Positions 1 to 8,958 are shown, counted from the first letter of the stretch. The stretch is 64,000 nucleotides of DNA from Schaalia hyovaginalis (GCF_014208035.1 NZ_JACHMK010000001.1:62001-126000); one strand, 5' to 3'. The notes: a model not told the origin generated them from the letters alone. A program made the numbers and translations.

Positions 1-450
1 GTCTCGACGCGGTAATGGGCCTCGGAGGCCTCCAGACGGCGGAACAGGGGAGTCGGCTGATGCGGGGCGACGATCACGAGGTTCTCCCCGACGGGGATCG
101 CGTCGATCGCGGCGAAGAGCGCGGCATGGCGCACGAGCTTCGGGATCGAATGGATGACGAGTTCCTCGACGTCGCTGGAGGCCCGGGCGCGACCGGCCTG
201 GCCTCCGCCGTGACCGCGGCCTCCGCATCCGCAGCCGCCCGCGGTTTTGACAGCTTCGGGGGCGTCGACCGCGTGACGACGACCGTGCCCGCCGCAGCCG
301 CAGCCGCCTGCGCTGCGACCGCCGCCGTGTCCGTGCCCGCCGCAGCCGCCGCCTTCTGCCTTGAGGTTCTCGGGCTTGGTGTCGGCTGCGACGAGCTTGA
401 AGGTCTGGTGCGCGCCCCCGGGGGTCGCGGTGGGCGGGGTGTCGGCCATG
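1..450 (-). CDS. DUF2249 protein with Cys/His/Gly-rich metal-binding-like linker (C-terminus off the window)
   Basis: The frame opens at ATG 450 after an AAAAGG ribosome binding site (456-461) and reads 150 codons to the window edge without a stop. Residues about 30-85 are a low-complexity segment with several GGCGCGGHG-like and HGHGGG motifs, rich in Cys, His and Gly, which looks like a metal-binding linker. Residues about 90-150 match the DUF2249 fold pattern: 'VEELVIHSIPKLVRH', then 'AIDAIPVGENLVIVAPHQP', then 'LFRRLEAS'. DUF2249 domains occur in small proteins linked to redox or metal handling, but no reaction is established. A CsoR-like inverted repeat overlaps the likely promoter (478-492). 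The gene follows the RidA gene on the same strand behind a small hairpin. The DUF2249 call is fairly sure; metal binding is inference from composition. Confidence 0.75.
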
Positions 451-477
451 ATGATCCTTTTCAGGCTCGGAACGATA

Positions 478-492
478 TACCCGGTGGGGGTA
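478..492 (-). promoter_or_regulatory. Possible CsoR/FrmR-family operator overlapping the DUF2249 gene promoter
   Basis: Inverted repeat TACCC-GGTGG-GGGTA. On the minus strand a TATATC hexamer (474-479) partly overlaps it as a possible -10. G/C-tract repeats with TACCC/GGGTA arms are typical of copper-sensing CsoR-family operators, and the gene behind it encodes a Cys/His-rich protein. The repeat is seen directly; the regulator is inferred and none lies in the window. Confidence 0.35.
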
Positions 493-508
493 CCCCGCCA
501 GTCTATAC

Positions 509-526
509 GCGCTCCGCTTGGAGCGC
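509..526. terminator. Small hairpin after the RidA-like gene
   Basis: Perfect 7-bp stem GCGCTCC/GGAGCGC with a 4-nt loop, 10 nt past the RidA-like stop codon. No clear T-run follows. Confidence 0.4.
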
Positions 527-535
527 ACCGGGGAG

Positions 536-1000
536 TCAGTCCTCGCGCAGGGCGAACTCCACCTCGACCTCGACGGAGACATTGAGGGGAAGTGCGGCGA
601 CGCCCACTGCGGAACGCGCGTGAGAAGACCCGAAGACCTCGCCGAAGAGCTCCGAGGCGCCGTTGATGACCCCCGCCTGACCGTAGAAGTCCGGCAGCGA
701 GGCGACGAAGCCGGTCAGCTTCACCACCGAGGCCAGACGATCCACGCCCCCGGCGAGCTCGGCGGCGGCCGCGAGCGCGTTAAGAGCGCACACCCGCGCC
801 GCCTCCTTCGCCTCATCCGGGTCGGCGCCATCGGCGCCGACCGCGCCGATGCAGACCGGCTCGCCCGCGACGACGGGGATCTGGCCGGAGGTGCGGATCA
901 CGCCCCGGTCGAGGACCGCCGGAACGTAGGCGGCGACCGGCGCGGCGACGGGCGGCAGTTCGAGGCCGAGCTCGGCGAGCTTTTCGGAGGGGAGGGTCAT
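536..1000 (-). CDS. RidA/YjgF family protein (enamine/imine deaminase-like)
   Basis: 154 codons from ATG 1000, preceded by AAAGGA. The whole chain fits the RidA (YER057c/UK114) fold: 'GVIRTSGQIPVVAGE' near the N-terminus, a central helix 'EAARVCALNALAAAAELAGG', then 'VVKLTGFVASLPDFYGQAGVIN', with family-typical Ala/Leu-rich packing and a closing 'VSVEVEVEFAL' strand. RidA proteins are cytoplasmic trimers that hydrolyse reactive 2-aminoacrylate-type enamines. At 154 residues it is nearer the longer YjgH-like subgroup, whose substrates are less certain, so RidA activity itself is not assured. It lies between the CPBP protease gene and the DUF2249 gene on the same strand. Confidence 0.85.
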   Translation of the reverse strand: MTLPSEKLAELGLELPPVAAPVAAYVPAVLDRGVIRTSGQIPVVAGEPVCIGAVGADGADPDEAKEAARVCALNALAAAAELAGGVDRLASVVKLTGFVASLPDFYGQAGVINGASELFGEVFGSSHARSAVGVAALPLNVSVEVEVEFALRED

Positions 1001-1066
1001 GGCGGTCCTTTCGTTTCAGGCGGCTCGGGATGTTCAGCGCCCGGGCATGACGAGGGCGTCTTCAGG

Positions 1067-2209
1067 TTAGGCGATCGCGGCCCGGTCCGGCCTTTCCTCC
1101 GCTCGCACCGCCCACAGTCGGTCGACGATGACCGTGTACAGGATCGTCGATCCGACGCTGAGCCCGAGCACCCACAGGGGCATGCCGGAGTCGTCGAGGG
1201 GGTTGGCGACGCCCAGGACCGCGAACACGATTCCGATCATGTTGTTCACGACGTGCAGGGCGATCGACGCTTCAAGCCCCCGGGTCCGCCAGGCGAGCCA
1301 GCCCGTCGCGAGCCCGAAGACGGTGACGTCAACCATGCCCATCCACCCGTAGATGTGGCCCAGCGAGAAGGGGATCACCGCGAGGACGATGGCGAGCAGC
1401 GCCGGGACGCCCCAGCCCATGAGGATCCGCAGGAAGAAACCGCGGAACACGTACTCCTCGGCAGCGCATTGCAGGGGCACGAGGACGATCACGATCGCGA
1501 ACATCAGGGGCGCCCGTTCGAGCGCGTCGGCGGGGATGCCGCCCACGCGGATCGTGTCGCCGATGGACAGGATGATCGAGGGCGAGAGGACGAGCAGGGC
1601 CATGCCAAGGGCGGTGATGAGTCGCTTCCACCGCAAGCGGCCCTCGATGGACGACAGGGCGCCGATGCCCACGCCTTCGACGACTCGGATGGCGAGCCAG
1701 AGGAAGGGGATCATGAGGGCGAGGAGCCCGAAGTTGAAGATGTAGAACCACGGGTTCGACAGCGAGGCCGGACCGCCCTCGAACAGGTTGAGGAGTGAGG
1801 TGATGTCGCCTCCCCTCACGGCCACGACGACGGCGAAGACGAGCAGGATGAGCATCATGGTGAAGAACCACGAGACCCCGCCGAGGAGGAGGGTGAGCAG
1901 CGGCGTCCACCATCTGCGAGGGCGGGGGCGGTCGGACTTGTGGAGGCGGGAGTGCCCGGGCGCGGGCCAGGGCTGCTTCGAGGCCTTCTCGACGCGGGGC
2001 TGTTCGGGGACATGGGGCCGGGGGGCGAGGGGCGGGTACCCGGCCTGAGGGTATCCGGCAGGAACGCCCGGCTGGGGGTATCCGGCCTGCGGATAGGTGG
2101 CCTGCGGGCATTCGGCGGGAACGCCCGGCTGAGGGGGCAGGGGCCGGGGATCGGCCTGCTGGGGGTGCGGGACTTGGACGGGGTTCGGGGGCTGCGGTGT
2201 CATGTCCAT
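1067..2209 (-). CDS. CPBP family intramembrane glutamic protease (Abi/CAAX-protease-like)
   Basis: A 380-residue protein if started at ATG 2209 (MDM...). The open frame runs upstream to 2419, but that part is Arg-rich and has no ribosome binding site. Residues 1-100 are a Pro/Gln/Tyr-rich cytoplasmic tail with repeated 'GYPQ' and 'PGVPA' units. Residues about 101-375 hold six or more hydrophobic segments. The CPBP motifs are intact: EEYVFR (251-256), FSLGH (281-285) and HVVNN (319-323), together the Glu/His/Asn site of Rce1-type proteases. Actinobacterial members act in membrane protein processing or self-immunity, and the substrate cannot be told. ATG 2203 is an alternative start. It is divergent from the 2-oxoacid oxidoreductase operon. 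Confidence 0.85.
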   Translation of the reverse strand: MDMTPQPPNPVQVPHPQQADPRPLPPQPGVPAECPQATYPQAGYPQPGVPAGYPQAGYPPLAPRPHVPEQPRVEKASKQPWPAPGHSRLHKSDRPRPRRWWTPLLTLLLGGVSWFFTMMLILLVFAVVVAVRGGDITSLLNLFEGGPASLSNPWFYIFNFGLLALMIPFLWLAIRVVEGVGIGALSSIEGRLRWKRLITALGMALLVLSPSIILSIGDTIRVGGIPADALERAPLMFAIVIVLVPLQCAAEEYVFRGFFLRILMGWGVPALLAIVLAVIPFSLGHIYGWMGMVDVTVFGLATGWLAWRTRGLEASIALHVVNNMIGIVFAVLGVANPLDDSGMPLWVLGLSVGSTILYTVIVDRLWAVRAEERPDRAAIA

Positions 2210-2516
2210 GCCCCAAGTCTGACGGACCCCGCCCTTCCACGCCTCATCAGCCCGCATCGCGCCCCATCTCCGTCGGGGCCCGTCCTCGTCGGGGGATGCG
2301 CGTCCGAAGCGCCGACGATCGGCGGCGAATGCGCCTCCGGCCGGGCGCCGAGACGCGCGCGCCCCTTGCGAATCGGGGATTAGAGAAGGCCGGGCGCGCG
2401 AATTTGTGCCTTCCGTCACCCCCGGTCTCAGGAGGCGACCCCGGCGATTCGGCAGGACACCGCGACTTCATGGCGATCTCACCCGCATCGCCGACGCTCG
2501 GCCTAGCGTCGAAGAC
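2210..2516. other. Divergent intergenic region, CPBP protease / oxidoreductase operon
   Basis: About 300 bases with no convincing gene. The only candidate signal is a TAGCGT hexamer (2504-2509) seven bases before the first ATG of the oxidoreductase operon, which could be a -10 for a nearly leaderless transcript. No clear -35, operator or hairpin was found. Confidence 0.4.
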
Positions 2517-3110
2517 ATGGTCGAAGTGAGAATCCACGGTCGAGGGGGACAGGGGGTCGTCACGGCGTCCGACCTGCTCGCGATGGCGGCGTTCACGGAC
2601 GGGCATCACGCGCAGGCCTTCCCCTCATTCGGTTCGGAGCGCACCGGCGCCCCCGTCGTTTCCTTCTGCCGGATCGCCAATCAGGAGATCCGCACGCGCG
2701 AACCCGTCCTCGAACCCGACGTCGTCGTCGTTCAGGACCCGACGCTGCTGTCCGTCATGGACGTCTTCGCAGGCCTCAAGCCCGACGGATTCGTCCTGCT
2801 CAACTCGACGAAGGACTTCCACGAGCTGGGCCTCGACGGCCTCGTCGACTCACTCCCCTCAGGGCACGCGATCGTCCTGCCCGCTTTCGACATCGCACGC
2901 GAGCACGTCGGGCGCCCCGTCCCGAACGCCGTGATGCTCGGCGGCGTCGCAGCCCTCACCGGCCTCATCGCACTCGACTCCGTGATCGGTGCGATCCGCC
3001 GGCGATTCCCCGGCGGGGTCGGCGACGCGAACGCCGCCGCAGCGAGCGCCGCCTACGGTCTGGTCGCCTCCCGCTCGGGGGCGAACACGAAGGAGAACGC
3101 CGATGCGTGA
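2517..3110 (+). CDS. porG: 2-oxoacid:ferredoxin oxidoreductase, gamma subunit
   Basis: 197 residues from ATG 2517. The longer open frame starting at 2406 adds only unrelated Arg/Pro-rich sequence. The N-terminus carries 'VEVRIHGRGGQGVVTASDL', the hallmark of the gamma domain of pyruvate/ketoisovalerate ferredoxin oxidoreductases, followed by 'FPSFGSERTGAPV', which is also conserved. The gamma subunit packs on the TPP-binding heterodimer and helps bind CoA. The stop codon overlaps the alpha-subunit start by 8 bases. There is no delta (ferredoxin) subunit gene in the operon. The substrate (pyruvate or branched-chain or other 2-oxoacids) cannot be told from sequence. Confidence 0.88.
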   Translation: MVEVRIHGRGGQGVVTASDLLAMAAFTDGHHAQAFPSFGSERTGAPVVSFCRIANQEIRTREPVLEPDVVVVQDPTLLSVMDVFAGLKPDGFVLLNSTKDFHELGLDGLVDSLPSGHAIVLPAFDIAREHVGRPVPNAVMLGGVAALTGLIALDSVIGAIRRRFPGGVGDANAAAASAAYGLVASRSGANTKENADA

Positions 3111-4416
3111 ACAGATCGAGGGCTCGCAGGCCATCGCCAGGGCAGTCGCGGCCTGCCGCCCCGAAGTGATCGCCGCCTACCCGATCAGCCCCCAGACGCA
3201 CATCGTGGAGGCCCTCTCCGCCCTCGTGAAGAAGGGCGGGCTCGAGGGCTGCGAATACCTCAACGTCGAGTCGGAGTTCGGCGCGATGTCGGCCTGCATC
3301 GGGGCCTCCGCCGTCGGCGCACGCACCTACACGGCGACCGCCTCCCAGGGCCTCCTCTTCATGGTCGAGGCCGTGTACAACGCCGCGGGGCTCGGCCTGC
3401 CGATCGTCATGACGGTCGCGAACCGCGCGATCGGCGCGCCGATCAACATCTGGAACGACCACACGGACACGATGAGCCAGCGGGACTCCGGGTGGCTCCA
3501 GCTCTACGCGGAAACGAACCAGGAGGCCGCCGACCTGCACGTTCAGGCCTTCCGCATCGCCGAGGAGCTTTCGATCCCGGTCATGGTGTGCATGGACGGA
3601 TTCATCCTCACGCACGCGATGGAGATCGTCGACGTGCCCGACGAGGATCAGGTGGCCCGCTTCCTCCCGCCCTACGAACCGCGTCAGGTCCTCGACCCGG
3701 CGAAGCCGGTGTCGATCGGGGCGATGGTCGGCCCCGAGGCGTACACGGAGGTCCGCTACCTCGCCCACCACCGCCAGAAGCAGGCCCTGGAGCTCATTCC
3801 TCGGGTCGCGGCCGACTTCAAGGAGGTCTTCGGACGCGAATCGGGCGGCCTCGTGCGCCCCTACCGCACCGAGGACGCCGAAACGATCATCGTGTCAATG
3901 GGCTCGGTCCTGGGGACCATCAAGGACGTCGTCGACGAGCGCCGCGCGCGCGGCGAGAGGATCGGGGTCCTGGGGATCACGAGCTTCCGCCCCTTCCCGA
4001 TGGACGCTGTGCGCGAAGCGCTCAAGGGCTGTACGCGATTCGTCAACGTCGAGAAGGCCTTCTCGGTCGGGCTCGGCGGGATCGTCTCCTCGCACTGCCG
4101 CAGCGCCGTGCGCGGCATGAGCATCGAGAATTACGAGGTCTTCGCCGGCCTGGGCGGGCGCCCGATCACGAAGGCCTCCCTCCACTCCCTCCTCGACGAT
4201 CTCGCCGCAGGAGCCCTCGAGGAGCAGACCTTCCTCGACCTCGACCGCGCGCTCGTCGATGCGGAGCTCGCCCGGGAAGCGGCGTCGCGACGCTCGGGCC
4301 CGACCGCGGAGAACATCATGCGCGATTCGCACGCCCGAACCGACGCGGCCCTCGCGCACGGCGCGCCGCCAACGGACGACGCACCGCCCTCGCCGCGGGC
4401 GACCGGGGCCAACTGA
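3103..4416 (+). CDS. porA: 2-oxoacid:ferredoxin oxidoreductase, alpha subunit
   Basis: 437 residues from ATG 3103 behind AAGGAGAA (3090-3097), overlapping the gamma gene by 8 bases. The N-terminal pyrimidine-binding domain shows 'EVIAAYPISPQTHIVEAL' and 'EYLNVESEFGAMSACIGAS', then 'TATASQGLLFMVEAVYNAAG', all typical of PorA/VorA. 'RDSGWLQLYAETNQEAADL' and a transketolase C-like domain (about 240-380) follow. The last 45 residues are Ala/Arg/Pro-rich, probably disordered and not conserved. With the beta subunit it decarboxylates a 2-oxoacid to acyl-CoA and passes electrons to ferredoxin; in this operon the acceptor is probably the ferredoxin-domain flavoprotein encoded last. Confidence 0.9.
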   Translation: MREQIEGSQAIARAVAACRPEVIAAYPISPQTHIVEALSALVKKGGLEGCEYLNVESEFGAMSACIGASAVGARTYTATASQGLLFMVEAVYNAAGLGLPIVMTVANRAIGAPINIWNDHTDTMSQRDSGWLQLYAETNQEAADLHVQAFRIAEELSIPVMVCMDGFILTHAMEIVDVPDEDQVARFLPPYEPRQVLDPAKPVSIGAMVGPEAYTEVRYLAHHRQKQALELIPRVAADFKEVFGRESGGLVRPYRTEDAETIIVSMGSVLGTIKDVVDERRARGERIGVLGITSFRPFPMDAVREALKGCTRFVNVEKAFSVGLGGIVSSHCRSAVRGMSIENYEVFAGLGGRPITKASLHSLLDDLAAGALEEQTFLDLDRALVDAELAREAASRRSGPTAENIMRDSHARTDAALAHGAPPTDDAPPSPRATGAN

Positions 4417-4429
4417 AAGGAGTCGGGAG

Positions 4430-5689
4430 ATGAGCGTTCAGCCGAGCATCCCCGGGACGCGGGAGACGGCGATCCCCGCGCGCGAGCACGTGAAGTTCTA
4501 CCAGGTCGGCTCCTACGCGGTCGGCAACCGCCTCGCCGAGGAGGGCGACCGCTCCGTCCAGTCCGACCCGAACCGCTGGAACACCCTCACCTCCGGGCAC
4601 CGCGCCTGCCAGGGCTGCGGCGAGGCCCTCGGCGCCCGCTACGCCCTCGATTCGGCGGCGGCGGCGACCGGCGGCGATCTCATCGCGGTGAACGCGACGG
4701 GCTGCCTCGAGGTCTTCTCCACCCCCTACCCCGAGTCGGCGTGGACCGTCCCCTGGCTCCACTCCCTCTTCGGGAACGCCCCCGCGGTGGCGGCGGGCGC
4801 GGCGGCCGGCCTGCGGGCGAAGGGTCGCGGCACCCGGGTGGTCGCCCAGGGCGGCGACGGCGGCACGGTCGACATCGGCATGGGCTGCCTGTCGGGCATG
4901 TTCGAGCGCAATGACGACGTCCTCTACATCTGCTACGACAACGAGGCGTACATGAACACGGGGGTGCAGCGCTCGGGCGCCACTCCCCCGACGGCCCGGA
5001 CCGCGACGACCCAGCCGGTGGGCCCGAACCCGGGCAACCGCTTCGGCCAGGGCAAGGACATGGCCCGGATCGCGATGGCCCACGAGATCCCCTACGTCGC
5101 GACCGCCACCGTCGCGGACCTGCGCGACCTCGAGTACAAGGTGACGAAGGCGATGGGCTACCGGGGCGCCCGCTACATCCACGTCCTCGTGCCCTGCCCG
5201 CTCGGCTGGGGCGCGCCCTCGAACATCACGGTCAAGCTCGCGCGCCTGGCGACGCAGACCGGGCTCTTCCCCGTTTTCGAGGCCGAGGGCGGGGAGATCA
5301 CCTCGGTGACGAAGATCCGCAGGCCCGCGCCGGTCGAGGAGTACCTGCGCCCGCAGCGGCGCTTCGCGCACCTGTTCAAGGGCGGGGGCGACGCCGAGAC
5401 CCTGGCGAGGCTCCAGGCGATTGCGGACCGCAACATCCGGCGCTACGGGCTCATCGACGAGGAGAGGCTCGACGAGGACGTGCGCGCCCGCGTCCTCGCG
5501 GCCCCCGAGGATCCCGAGGGGCGCTACGAGCAGATCCTCCACGCGGCCGCCCAGACGAAGCAGGGGCGGGCCGAAGCCGCCGTCCTCGCCCGGGAGGCGG
5601 CAGGCGCGAGCGGAGTGCAGGTGGGCCTTCGCAGACCGCAGGCCCTAACGAGGGCGGCGCTGCGCGCCGACGCCCCGGAGCAGGAGTGA
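4430..5689 (+). CDS. porB: 2-oxoacid:ferredoxin oxidoreductase, beta subunit (TPP and 4Fe-4S binding)
   Basis: 419 residues from ATG 4430 with GAAAGGAG (4414-4421) upstream and a 13-base gap after the alpha stop. It has CQGCGE (Cys60, Cys63), 'NATGCLEVFST' (Cys91) and 'VPCPLGW', the four-cysteine pattern that holds the proximal [4Fe-4S] cluster in PorB. The TPP motif starts at GDGG (142-145) with 'DIGMGCLSGMFERNDDVLY' and ends at 'CYDNEAYMNTG'. The roughly 70 residues after the family core are Ala/Arg-rich. It is one unit with the alpha and gamma subunits. The 'GVQRSGATPPTARTATTQP' loop matches pyruvate/2-oxoacid enzymes rather than 2-oxoglutarate enzymes, which is a weak hint at substrate. 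Confidence 0.92.
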   Translation: MSVQPSIPGTRETAIPAREHVKFYQVGSYAVGNRLAEEGDRSVQSDPNRWNTLTSGHRACQGCGEALGARYALDSAAAATGGDLIAVNATGCLEVFSTPYPESAWTVPWLHSLFGNAPAVAAGAAAGLRAKGRGTRVVAQGGDGGTVDIGMGCLSGMFERNDDVLYICYDNEAYMNTGVQRSGATPPTARTATTQPVGPNPGNRFGQGKDMARIAMAHEIPYVATATVADLRDLEYKVTKAMGYRGARYIHVLVPCPLGWGAPSNITVKLARLATQTGLFPVFEAEGGEITSVTKIRRPAPVEEYLRPQRRFAHLFKGGGDAETLARLQAIADRNIRRYGLIDEERLDEDVRARVLAAPEDPEGRYEQILHAAAQTKQGRAEAAVLAREAAGASGVQVGLRRPQALTRAALRADAPEQE

Positions 5690-5693
5690 GGCC

Positions 5694-7319
5694 ATGACCA
5701 TCGAGAAGCAGCCATTCGCGATCACCCTCAACGTCGGATCGTCCCTGGCGAATGAGACCGGCTCGTGGCGGACGGAGCGCCCGATCTACGTCGACCTCCT
5801 CCCCCCGTGCAACGCGGCGTGCCCGGCGGGCGAGAACATCCAGCAGTGGCTCTACCGCGCCGAGGAGGGCGACTACCGGGCCGCCTGGGCGGAGATCATG
5901 CGGAACAATCCGATGCCCGCGACGATGGGCCGCGTCTGCTACCACCCGTGCCAGAGCGCGTGCAATCGCGTGCAGGTCGACGAGGCCGTCGGCATCAACG
6001 CGATCGAGCGCTTCCTCGGCGACAAGGCGATCGAACAGGGGTGGACCGTCCCGGTGACGGCCCCCGATTCGGGCAAGTCGGTCCTCGTCGTCGGGGCCGG
6101 GCCCTCGGGCCTGTCGGCCGCCTACCATCTGCGCCTGGCCGGGCACCGCGTCCACATCAAGGAGGCGGGCCCGATGGCCGGCGGCATGATGCGCTTCGGC
6201 ATCCCCGCCTACCGGCTGCCGCGCGGCGTCCTCGATGCGGAGATCCGCCGCATCCTCGACATGGGGGTGAGCATCGAGTACGGCGCGAAGGTGGAGAGCA
6301 TCGAGGACGAGGTCGGTCATTGGGATGCGATCTTCCTCGCGGTCGGCGCCCACATCGGCCGCCGCGCCTACATCCCGGCGGGCGAGTCGGCGAGGATCAT
6401 GGACGCCGTGTCCCTCCTCCAGGACGTCGAGGTCGGCGAGAAGCCGATGCTCGGCCGCAGGGTCGTCGTCTACGGCGGCGGGAACACTGCGATCGACGTC
6501 GCGAGGACGGCGAGGCGCCTGGGCGCCTCGGAGGCGATCATCGTCTACCGGCGCACGCGCGACCGCATGCCCGCCCACGACTCGGAGGTCGCCGAGGCCG
6601 AGGAGGAGGGCATCATGATGCGCTGGCTCTCGACGATCAAGCACGTCGACGGCGAGACGATGACGATCGAGAAGATGGAGCTCGACGAGTCGGGCTTCCC
6701 GCAGCCGACCGGCGAGTTCGAGGAGCTCGGCGCCGACTCCCTCATCATGGCGCTCGGTCAGGAGTCGGATCTGTCCCTCATCGAGAACGCCGAGGGCATC
6801 ACGATCGAGGACGGCGTCGTCACGGTGAGCGATCAGATGATGACGGGGATCGAGGGCGTCTTCGCGGGCGGGGACATGGTCCCCTCGGAGCGCACCGCGA
6901 CGGTCGCGATCGGGCACGGGAAGAAGGCGTCGCGCTACATCGACGCCTACCTGCGCGGAACGGCCTATTCGCCCGCGCCGAAGCACGCGGACGCCGAGTT
7001 CTCGCGCATGACGCCCTGGTACTACGCGGACGCCCCGCATCAGGTGCGCGCCAAGCTCGAGGGCGCGCGGCGGGCCTCCACCTTCGACGAGGTCGTCCAG
7101 GGCCTCGACGAGGAATCGGCCCTCTTCGAGGCCCGCAGGTGCATGTCGTGCGGGAACTGCTTCGGCTGCGACAACTGCTTCGGCGTGTGCCCGGACAATG
7201 CGATCACGAAGATCCGGCCCGGCGAGTACGAGTTCAAGTACGACTACTGCAAGGGCTGCGGGGTGTGCGCGCAGGAGTGCCCCTGCGGGGCGATCTCGAT
7301 GGTGCCCGAGCAGGTGTGA
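5694..7319 (+). CDS. GltD-like FAD/NAD(P) oxidoreductase with C-terminal 2x[4Fe-4S] ferredoxin domain
   Basis: 541 residues from ATG 5694, four bases after the beta stop. The N-terminal domain has GltD-type cysteines (C39, C43, C82, C86, C90) for Fe-S clusters. FAD- and NAD(P)-binding Rossmann motifs follow: 'VVGAGPSGLSAAYHLRLAG' (about 132-150) and 'YGGGNTAIDVARTARRLGA' (about 259-277). The last 60 residues hold an adjacent pair of CxxC-rich motifs ending 'CKGCGVCAQECPCGAI', a bacterial-type two-cluster ferredoxin domain. It most likely links the 2-oxoacid oxidoreductase to NAD(P)H, replacing a separate delta/ferredoxin subunit. A true glutamate synthase small subunit is unlikely, because no GltB gene is present and GltD lacks the C-terminal domain. 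Confidence 0.85.
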   Translation: MTIEKQPFAITLNVGSSLANETGSWRTERPIYVDLLPPCNAACPAGENIQQWLYRAEEGDYRAAWAEIMRNNPMPATMGRVCYHPCQSACNRVQVDEAVGINAIERFLGDKAIEQGWTVPVTAPDSGKSVLVVGAGPSGLSAAYHLRLAGHRVHIKEAGPMAGGMMRFGIPAYRLPRGVLDAEIRRILDMGVSIEYGAKVESIEDEVGHWDAIFLAVGAHIGRRAYIPAGESARIMDAVSLLQDVEVGEKPMLGRRVVVYGGGNTAIDVARTARRLGASEAIIVYRRTRDRMPAHDSEVAEAEEEGIMMRWLSTIKHVDGETMTIEKMELDESGFPQPTGEFEELGADSLIMALGQESDLSLIENAEGITIEDGVVTVSDQMMTGIEGVFAGGDMVPSERTATVAIGHGKKASRYIDAYLRGTAYSPAPKHADAEFSRMTPWYYADAPHQVRAKLEGARRASTFDEVVQGLDEESALFEARRCMSCGNCFGCDNCFGVCPDNAITKIRPGEYEFKYDYCKGCGVCAQECPCGAISMVPEQV

Positions 7320-7333
7320 GCCCCCTTCCGGGC

Positions 7334-7378
7334 GCGTTTTCGGGACCGGCCCCGCTGCGGAGCCGGTCCCGAAAACGC
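7334..7378. terminator. Bidirectional terminator hairpin
   Basis: Perfect 17-bp stem starting GCGTTTTCGGG with an 11-nt loop, between the convergent oxidoreductase operon and the broken carbohydrate-binding gene. T4/A4 runs lie inside the stem. Confidence 0.8.
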
Positions 7379-7398
7379 CGTTCACGCCGGCGCGGGCC

Positions 7399-8929
7399 TC
7401 ATCGGGCCCTGGGGCCGCCCAGGGCGACCGGCACTCCCTGGCCTCCGGGGCCTCCCATCGCCCCGCCCGTTCCGGCGGCGGCCTGTCCGGCGGTCACCGA
7501 GGTCGAGGAGCCGTCGACCTCGATCGTGTAGTCGGCGCCGTTCGTGATCTGCGCTGAGGCGTAGACGATCGATGCGAAGGCCTTGCTCGCCGTGAAGGAG
7601 AGGATCTCCGTTCCGGCCGAGTCCACGATCCTCACCTTCGATCCCTGGGCGCCCGAGAGGGCCGCGGAGATCCAGCCCGCGCCTTCGGTCGAGGAGGGCG
7701 CTTCGGCCATGCCGGCGGAGCCGACTGCGAGGAGGGTGCCCCCGGTGACGCTCATGGTGCCGTTGCAGTCGAGTGCGCCGTTGCCGTCGTTCGTCGGGCC
7801 CCACACCGTCGTCGTGCCGCCGGTGATGGAGATCGAGCCGTTCGAGTCGAGGCCGTCGCCTCCGGCGTTCACGACGAGGGAACCGCCGGAGATGGTGACC
7901 AGCTCGCCGGAGTCGGTGAAGTCCGCCCCTTCCCCGCCCGGGCCCGCCTGGCGCTGGTCCTGCTGCTCAACGGCGCCGGTCTCGTCGGAGGAGGCGGCCG
8001 CGGCGGCCACGCCCGCTTCGACGCTCGTGGATCCGGAGCCGTTGATCCCGTCGTCCGAGGCCGTGATGTCGACGCTCCCGTCGGCGACGGTGATGAGGCC
8101 CGCCTCGAGTCCTTCATTCGACTGGGAGACCGTGACATCGGCCCCGTCGAGAACGGCCGCGACCTCGGCATGGATCCCGTCATCGCCGCTGGCGATCTCG
8201 AGGGTCCCCGAGCTGAGGCGGATCGCGCCGTCGGAGTGGAGGGAGTCGTCCGCGGAGTCGACGGACAGATCCGCGCCTTCGACGATGAGGTAGACCCCGG
8301 TCTTGACCCCCTTGCTCGAGGTCTCGAGAGCCGCGCCCGTCGAGGCGCCGCCCCCGGATTCGATGTCGATGGAGCCGCCCGCCAGAAGGGCGTCGCTGTG
8401 CGCGACGATGCCGTCGCCGCCTGCGACCACGCAGATCTCACCCCCGCGGATCAGGACGTAGCCCGCGGTCGCGTCCTCGTCTTCGTCGGACTTCAGGCCG
8501 TCGCCGCCGGACTCGGGCGTCCTCGGGGGCGTCGACGACGATCTGCCCTTCGTAGGAGCCGCTGAGCCGGTAGACGCCGGCGGCGCTGATCCTGAGGGTT
8601 CCGTCCTCGACGGCGACGGACTCCGAGGTGGAGCTCGCCGAGGTTCCGGAGAGGACGACCTCGACGGCGTCCGAGGAGGACCACTCCTCATCCGAGACTG
8701 CGCTGGCCCGGGCGTTCGCGGCGAGGGCTTCGTCCAGGGTCGGCGGGTTCGTCGTATCGTCGGCCGATGAGGACGCGGCGACGGCTTCGGAGGCGGTGGC
8801 GGTGCTGCTCGCGGCGGCCCCGGCGGAGGAGGCGCCGCTCGTGCAGGCGCCGAGGGCGAGGGCCGCGATCACGGCGAGGGAGGCGAGGGGGCGGCGCGAG
8901 CGCTTGAGGGCCCCGAGGGGGCGGCGCAA
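7399..8929 (-). pseudogene. Broken carbohydrate-binding-domain lipoprotein (Cthe_2159/CotH-associated family)
   Basis: Two frames together make one gene. Near 8929-8540 is a lipoprotein signal peptide with lipobox 'LALGAC', a Ser/Ala-rich linker and the start of the domain ('GVYRLSGSYEGQIVVDAPED'). From about 8515 the protein continues in the next frame at 'SGGDGLKSDEDEDA' and then has about 370 residues of beta-helix-like repeats ('GDDGIHAE', 'SDDGINGSGS', 'GGDGLDSNGS') ending near 7399. Family members carry roughly a hundred more residues between these points, so the junction looks like an internal deletion that also shifted frame. The AAAGGAGG site (8952-8959) has no ATG, GTG or TTG for 22 bases, so the start may be lost too. 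A sequencing or assembly error at the junction is the main alternative. Confidence 0.7.
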
Positions 8930-8958
8930 AGTCGCGTGCGGGGCGCGGGGTCCTCCTT

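Noticed and set aside
150-365. Short repeats in the DUF2249 gene considered as a CRISPR or minisatellite.
   Set aside because: They are imperfect codon repeats for Gly/Cys/His within an open reading frame, with no spacer-like unique units of constant length.
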